A stretch of DNA of 18,222 nt. Source: Microcaldota archaeon (GTDB taxonomy: Archaea > Micrarchaeota > Micrarchaeia > Micrarchaeales > Micrarchaeaceae). Below are positions 15,528 through 18,222 of the stretch, piece after piece. Where the stretch lies: NCBI GenBank assembly GCA_021834865.1, contig JAKBRD010000014.1, forward strand, positions 1 through 18,222, read 5' to 3'. Numbering within the stretch: position 1 is the first letter of the stretch; each line of letters begins with the position of its first letter. The notes beneath the pieces were generated by a model. That model worked only from the letters and a program-made list of their open reading frames with translations. It searched no databases and was not told where the DNA came from. The translations under genes and the position numbers were made by a program.

Positions 15528-16982
15528 ATGGAAGTAAAAGAGATTAAGATAAATAAGATAAATGATTTCGAATGGCAGATTGATGCATCTCAGGAAAAAT
15601 CGATGAACGTCCCTGTGAAGATATTTGCCAACGACTATATAATCGAAAACATGCAGCGCGACAGGACGCTGAAGCAGGCGATAAACGCCGCCGGGCTGCC
15701 AACTATGGTAAAAAACATGCTTGTAATGCCGGATGGGCACGAGGGCTACGGCTTCCCGGTAGGAGGCGTTGCAGCATTCCCTGCAAGCAACGGCATAGTC
15801 TCTCCGGGAGCCATAGGTTTTGACATAAACTGCGGGGTCAGGCTCATAAGGACCAATCTCAGTTTTGAAGAGGTAAAACCAAAACTTGACAGCTTGATGG
15901 ACACGCTCTTCAATATGGTGCCGAGCGGAGTCGGCAGCAAGGCAGCCAAGGGCTTTACGAGAAGCGATCTGGAGAAGGTTGCTGCAGAAGGAGCCGCACA
16001 GGCCATAAAGCAGGGCTTCGGTGTGGAAGAAGACCTGGAAAGAACGGAGGAGAACGGATGCATGAAAGGTGCAGACCCTGACAGGGTAAGCGATCTGGCA
16101 AAAAAAAGGGGCGTGCCGCAGCTTGGCACTCTGGGAGCAGGAAATCATTTTCTTGAAGTCCAGCGCGTAGGAAAAGTGCTCGACGAGAAAACATCCAAGG
16201 CCTTCGGGCTTTATGAAGATCAAGTAGTGGTGATGGTGCATAGCGGCTCAAGGGGATACGGCCACCAGGTTTGCAGCGACTACCTCAAAGTGCTCAACGA
16301 CTACAATGCCAAGAACAACATAAAGCTTGTAGACCCTGAGCTTAGCTATGCGCATACGGAATCGAAGGAAGCCGAAGATTACCTAAAAGCCATGAAGTGC
16401 GCGGTCAACTTCGCATTTGCAAACAGGCAGGTCATGATGGACTCTATACGCAAGAGCTTTGAAAAGGTTTTCTTGAAGAGCTGGGACGAGCTTGGCATGC
16501 ACCTTGTATACGACGTAGCCCATAATATAGCCAAGGAGGAAGAGCACGATGTGGACGGGAAAAGGATGAAGCTCATAGTTCACAGGAAGGGAGCCACCAG
16601 GGCCTTTGCCCCAGGGAGGGCAGAGATACCAAAGATATACCGCGAGCACGGGCAGCCTGTCCTTATACCAGGAAGCATGGGAACCTCAAGCTACGTTCTT
16701 GCAGGCCTTGAAGGAGCGATGAAGCAGAGCTTCGGCTCTTCGTGCCATGGTTCTGGAAGGCTAATGTCTAGGCACCAGGCCATACGCGAGATACCTGCGG
16801 CAAAGACGCTCGGAAGCATGCGCGACAAGCACATAGAGCTCAGAGTGAGGGACAGGAAGCTCGTAAGCGAGGAATCCGAGCTCGCATACAAGAACGTAGA
16901 CGATGTCGTTGCAAGCGTAGCAGGCGCAGGAATAACCAAGATAGTTGCACAGCTGCTGCCCATTGGCGTAGCTAAAGGATAA
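15528..16982 (+). CDS. rtcB: RtcB, GTP- and Mn2+-dependent RNA-splicing ligase
   Basis: Joins RNA 3'-phosphate or 2',3'-cyclic phosphate ends to 5'-OH ends and seals tRNA halves after intron removal. It has 484 aa, the length of an intein-free archaeal RtcB. All active-site residues are visible when aligned with the Pyrococcus horikoshii enzyme: Asp99 and Cys102 in FDINCGVR, His207 in GNHFLE, His238 in HSGSRGYGH, His332 in VAHNIAKEEEH and the guanylate-accepting His407 in CHGSGR. It should be fully active. I chose the ATG at 15528, with GTGGT about four bases before it; a GTG at 15519 is in frame. It stands alone, divergent from the ATPase operon and convergent with the next gene. Confidence 0.97.
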   Translation: MEVKEIKINKINDFEWQIDASQEKSMNVPVKIFANDYIIENMQRDRTLKQAINAAGLPTMVKNMLVMPDGHEGYGFPVGGVAAFPASNGIVSPGAIGFDINCGVRLIRTNLSFEEVKPKLDSLMDTLFNMVPSGVGSKAAKGFTRSDLEKVAAEGAAQAIKQGFGVEEDLERTEENGCMKGADPDRVSDLAKKRGVPQLGTLGAGNHFLEVQRVGKVLDEKTSKAFGLYEDQVVVMVHSGSRGYGHQVCSDYLKVLNDYNAKNNIKLVDPELSYAHTESKEAEDYLKAMKCAVNFAFANRQVMMDSIRKSFEKVFLKSWDELGMHLVYDVAHNIAKEEEHDVDGKRMKLIVHRKGATRAFAPGRAEIPKIYREHGQPVLIPGSMGTSSYVLAGLEGAMKQSFGSSCHGSGRLMSRHQAIREIPAAKTLGSMRDKHIELRVRDRKLVSEESELAYKNVDDVVASVAGAGITKIVAQLLPIGVAKG

Positions 16983-16990
16983 TCAAGCAC

Positions 16991-17020
16991 GAAACAAAAG
17001 CAAAAAGAAAAAGAATAGGA
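16991..17020 (-). terminator. T-rich terminator of the lysine-rich protein gene
   Basis: On the minus strand, 7-36 nt after the stop, the sequence is CTATTCTTTTTCTTTTTGCTTTTG, a typical archaeal U-tract terminator. No similar tract follows rtcB on the plus strand. Confidence 0.5.
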
Positions 17021-17026
17021 AGGAAA

Positions 17027-17983
17027 TTACGGATTGTCCTTCCTTGCCAGATTTTTGTATGTTTCTTCCGCAAAAGACTTGTCTTCATAGGCACGCATAT
17101 CCACTATTTTATCCATTATTCCGTCTATGAATTTCCTTAGGTCTTCTGCTGAATCCTTTTTGTACCTCACATAAAAGTCGCTTTTTTTCAACATTTTGCT
17201 GCGGCTTCCGAAAAGCTGGAGCTTGTTCATGAAACCTTTTTGGGTGCCAGAATCTTTAAGCACCATATTGGTTTCGAATCCAGGAAGATACAATTCGTAA
17301 CCATTTAGGGCAAAGCCATGCTTGAACATGTCAAGCAGGTTTGCACTGCCACCGATTGAATGGTTTACAACCCATCTTCCAGCTAGGCTTTTGTTTGTAT
17401 GGCCTTTCTTGAATGTAGATTCTTTAGTTTCAGCAACATCGTTAAGAACGTATATTGAGGTAATGTAGCCTTCCTGAAAAAGCTTCTTTCCAAACTTTCC
17501 GAGCGTATGCGTTTTGTCATAATATGCTGCAAATTTCTGGTTTTGTTTTTTATAATTCTCAACAACTTCTGCGTTATGCTTTACAGCAAAGGACAGATAG
17601 CTTTCGAGGGCATCTTTATCATAGAAAAAGAATTGCCTTCCATTATGGCCTTTTTTCTCCTTTTTCTTGTCGAAAAAAAGATCTCCTTGAATGCCCAAGT
17701 AAGCTATGCGGTAGTTTGTAGCTACAATGCTCCTTACTTTTAGTTTAGATGACTTCAACTTGCTAGAATGCCCGCTTTTTACCGTAGACAATGTCAATGC
17801 ATATTTAACAGGTAGAACGGTTATAATCTCTTCCCCATTGAGTAACCAGCCATATTTACGCCCAGTATTATTTGTGCTTTTATATGCACTTGAATCGTTC
17901 TGCTGCACAGTAGTATCTGCTTGTTTCGCTGCGGTGCTTGCCTGCTTGTCTGTTGTACCCTTATCTTGCATTTTTTCCACCAT
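17027..17983 (-). CDS. Unrecognised lysine-rich, probably cytosolic protein
   Basis: I do not recognise this 318-aa protein. The first 45 or so residues are low-complexity (Thr, Gln, Ser, Ala, Lys, Asp) and likely disordered. The segment from NGEEIITVLPVKYAL (about 49-63) to VATNYRIAYLG (about 87-97) has the spacing and Tyr/Arg pattern of a PH/GRAM-like fold, which is a weak lead only. The rest is mixed, very basic and rich in Lys, Phe and Tyr, with repeated KK pairs and no membrane span or signal peptide. Codons and bases look richer in A+T than the neighbours, which may mean recent acquisition or relaxed selection. The ATG at 17983 has GGTG five bases upstream; an upstream ATG at 18055 lies before the TATA box and is unlikely. 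Confidence 0.8.
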   Translation of the reverse strand: MVEKMQDKGTTDKQASTAAKQADTTVQQNDSSAYKSTNNTGRKYGWLLNGEEIITVLPVKYALTLSTVKSGHSSKLKSSKLKVRSIVATNYRIAYLGIQGDLFFDKKKEKKGHNGRQFFFYDKDALESYLSFAVKHNAEVVENYKKQNQKFAAYYDKTHTLGKFGKKLFQEGYITSIYVLNDVAETKESTFKKGHTNKSLAGRWVVNHSIGGSANLLDMFKHGFALNGYELYLPGFETNMVLKDSGTQKGFMNKLQLFGSRSKMLKKSDFYVRYKKDSAEDLRKFIDGIMDKIVDMRAYEDKSFAEETYKNLARKDNP

Positions 17984-18015
17984 TTTAACACCTTTAAACC
18001 TAACTAAAAAGACAG

Positions 18016-18027
18016 ATATATTTATAT
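18016..18027 (-). promoter_or_regulatory. TATA-like box of the lysine-rich protein gene
   Basis: On the minus strand this reads ATATAAATATAT, 33-44 nt before the ATG at 17983. A start about 25 nt downstream leaves a leader of about 13 nt carrying the GGTG Shine-Dalgarno. Confidence 0.6.
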
Positions 18028-18059
18028 GTTTTGTTAGACTGTGCCCCAAAAACAAAACT

Positions 18060-18069
18060 ATAAATATAG
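18060..18069 (+). promoter_or_regulatory. TATA-like box of the partial gene at the window end
   Basis: TATAAATATA lies 39-48 nt before the TTG at 18108 and predicts a start near 18092. With the box at 18016-18027 it forms a divergent promoter pair about 33 bp apart. Confidence 0.55.
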
Positions 18070-18107
18070 GTATCGTGCATTATCTTATTTATATTAAGGG
18101 TGGGTTG

Positions 18108-18222
18108 TTGGAAGACAAGATAGTAATAAGCTTGATGACCGAACCTGGCAAGAAGAGACATACGTGCCTTGCCTGCGAATCCTACAAAAAGGAGATAAAG
18201 AAGAAAAACAAAGAGGCACTCC
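18108..18222 (+). CDS. Partial gene with a CxxC motif, unknown function
   Basis: Only the first 38 codons are in the window, open to the edge. The translation begins (M/L)EDKIVISLMTEPGKKRH and contains His18, Cys20 and Cys23 (HTCLAC), then a very basic helix-like stretch (KKEIKKKNKEA). This could be a zinc-binding or nucleic-acid-binding start. The TTG start is supported by GGTG at 18099-18102, five bases upstream, the same spacing seen before atpI, atpB and the lysine-rich gene, and by a TATA-like box. An internal ATG at 18135 is the alternative. I do not recognise the family. Confidence 0.6.
   Translation, partial: MEDKIVISLMTEPGKKRHTCLACESYKKEIKKKNKEAL

Noticed and set aside
15411..16241. 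276-codon open frame on the minus strand
   Set aside because: It lies opposite the start of rtcB, whose motifs are all intact, and its translation is rich in Cys, His and Phe with no family likeness. It is a shadow frame.
17984..18055. Longer N-terminus of the lysine-rich protein starting at 18055
   Set aside because: The upstream ATG precedes the TATA-like box and lacks a Shine-Dalgarno. The ATG at 17983 has GGTG at the spacing used by its neighbours.

Overview
The window reads as a stretch of archaeal chromosome. An A-type ATP synthase operon, archaeal two-gene pheS/pheT, a stand-alone TRAM-domain protein and a class III (archaeal prepilin) signal peptide all point to Archaea. Many starts have a GGTG motif 3-7 nt before the ATG, and TATA-like boxes lie just upstream of several short leaders. 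Gene density is very high, with overlapping ends, and AGG/AGA (Arg) and ATA (Ile) codons are common. The tight packing and the KGQSAMEYL-type prepilin leader resemble small-genome DPANN archaea such as Micrarchaeota. That placement is inference, not proof.

Layout. (1) 2-1000, minus: a zinc-type medium-chain dehydrogenase/quinone oxidoreductase without the usual catalytic-zinc cysteine. (2) 1168-1545, plus: a small four-helix membrane protein of unknown function with its own promoter and a hairpin/T-tract terminator. (3) 1716-2021, minus: a small TRAM RNA-binding protein. (4) 2273-6186, plus: an apparent operon of a secreted, membrane-anchored unknown protein, then pheS and pheT (phenylalanyl-tRNA synthetase alpha and beta). 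(5) 6279-6797, plus: a prepilin-like secreted protein. (6) 6860-15348, minus: the A-type ATP synthase operon in the order K-E-C-F-A-B-D-[60-aa membrane ORF]-H-I. (7) 15528-16982, plus: RtcB, the GTP-dependent RNA ligase, divergent from the ATPase operon. (8) 17027-17983, minus: an unrecognised lysine-rich protein, apparently richer in A+T than its neighbours. (9) 18108 to the window end, plus: the start of a small gene with a CxxC motif, divergent from gene 8.

How the genes work together. The ATPase operon encodes all nine standard A-type subunits: catalytic head A3B3, central stalk D/F/C, peripheral stalks E/H, and membrane parts I and K. pheST, rtcB and the TRAM protein are translation and RNA-processing functions. 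The most notable point is the 60-codon single-helix membrane ORF between atpD and atpH. It is joined to its neighbours by 1-nt and 4-nt overlaps and has a strong Shine-Dalgarno sequence, so it may be an extra ATP-synthase-associated subunit or assembly factor. I see no tRNA, rRNA, CRISPR array, insertion sequence or prophage, and no gene-free stretch longer than about 250 nt.
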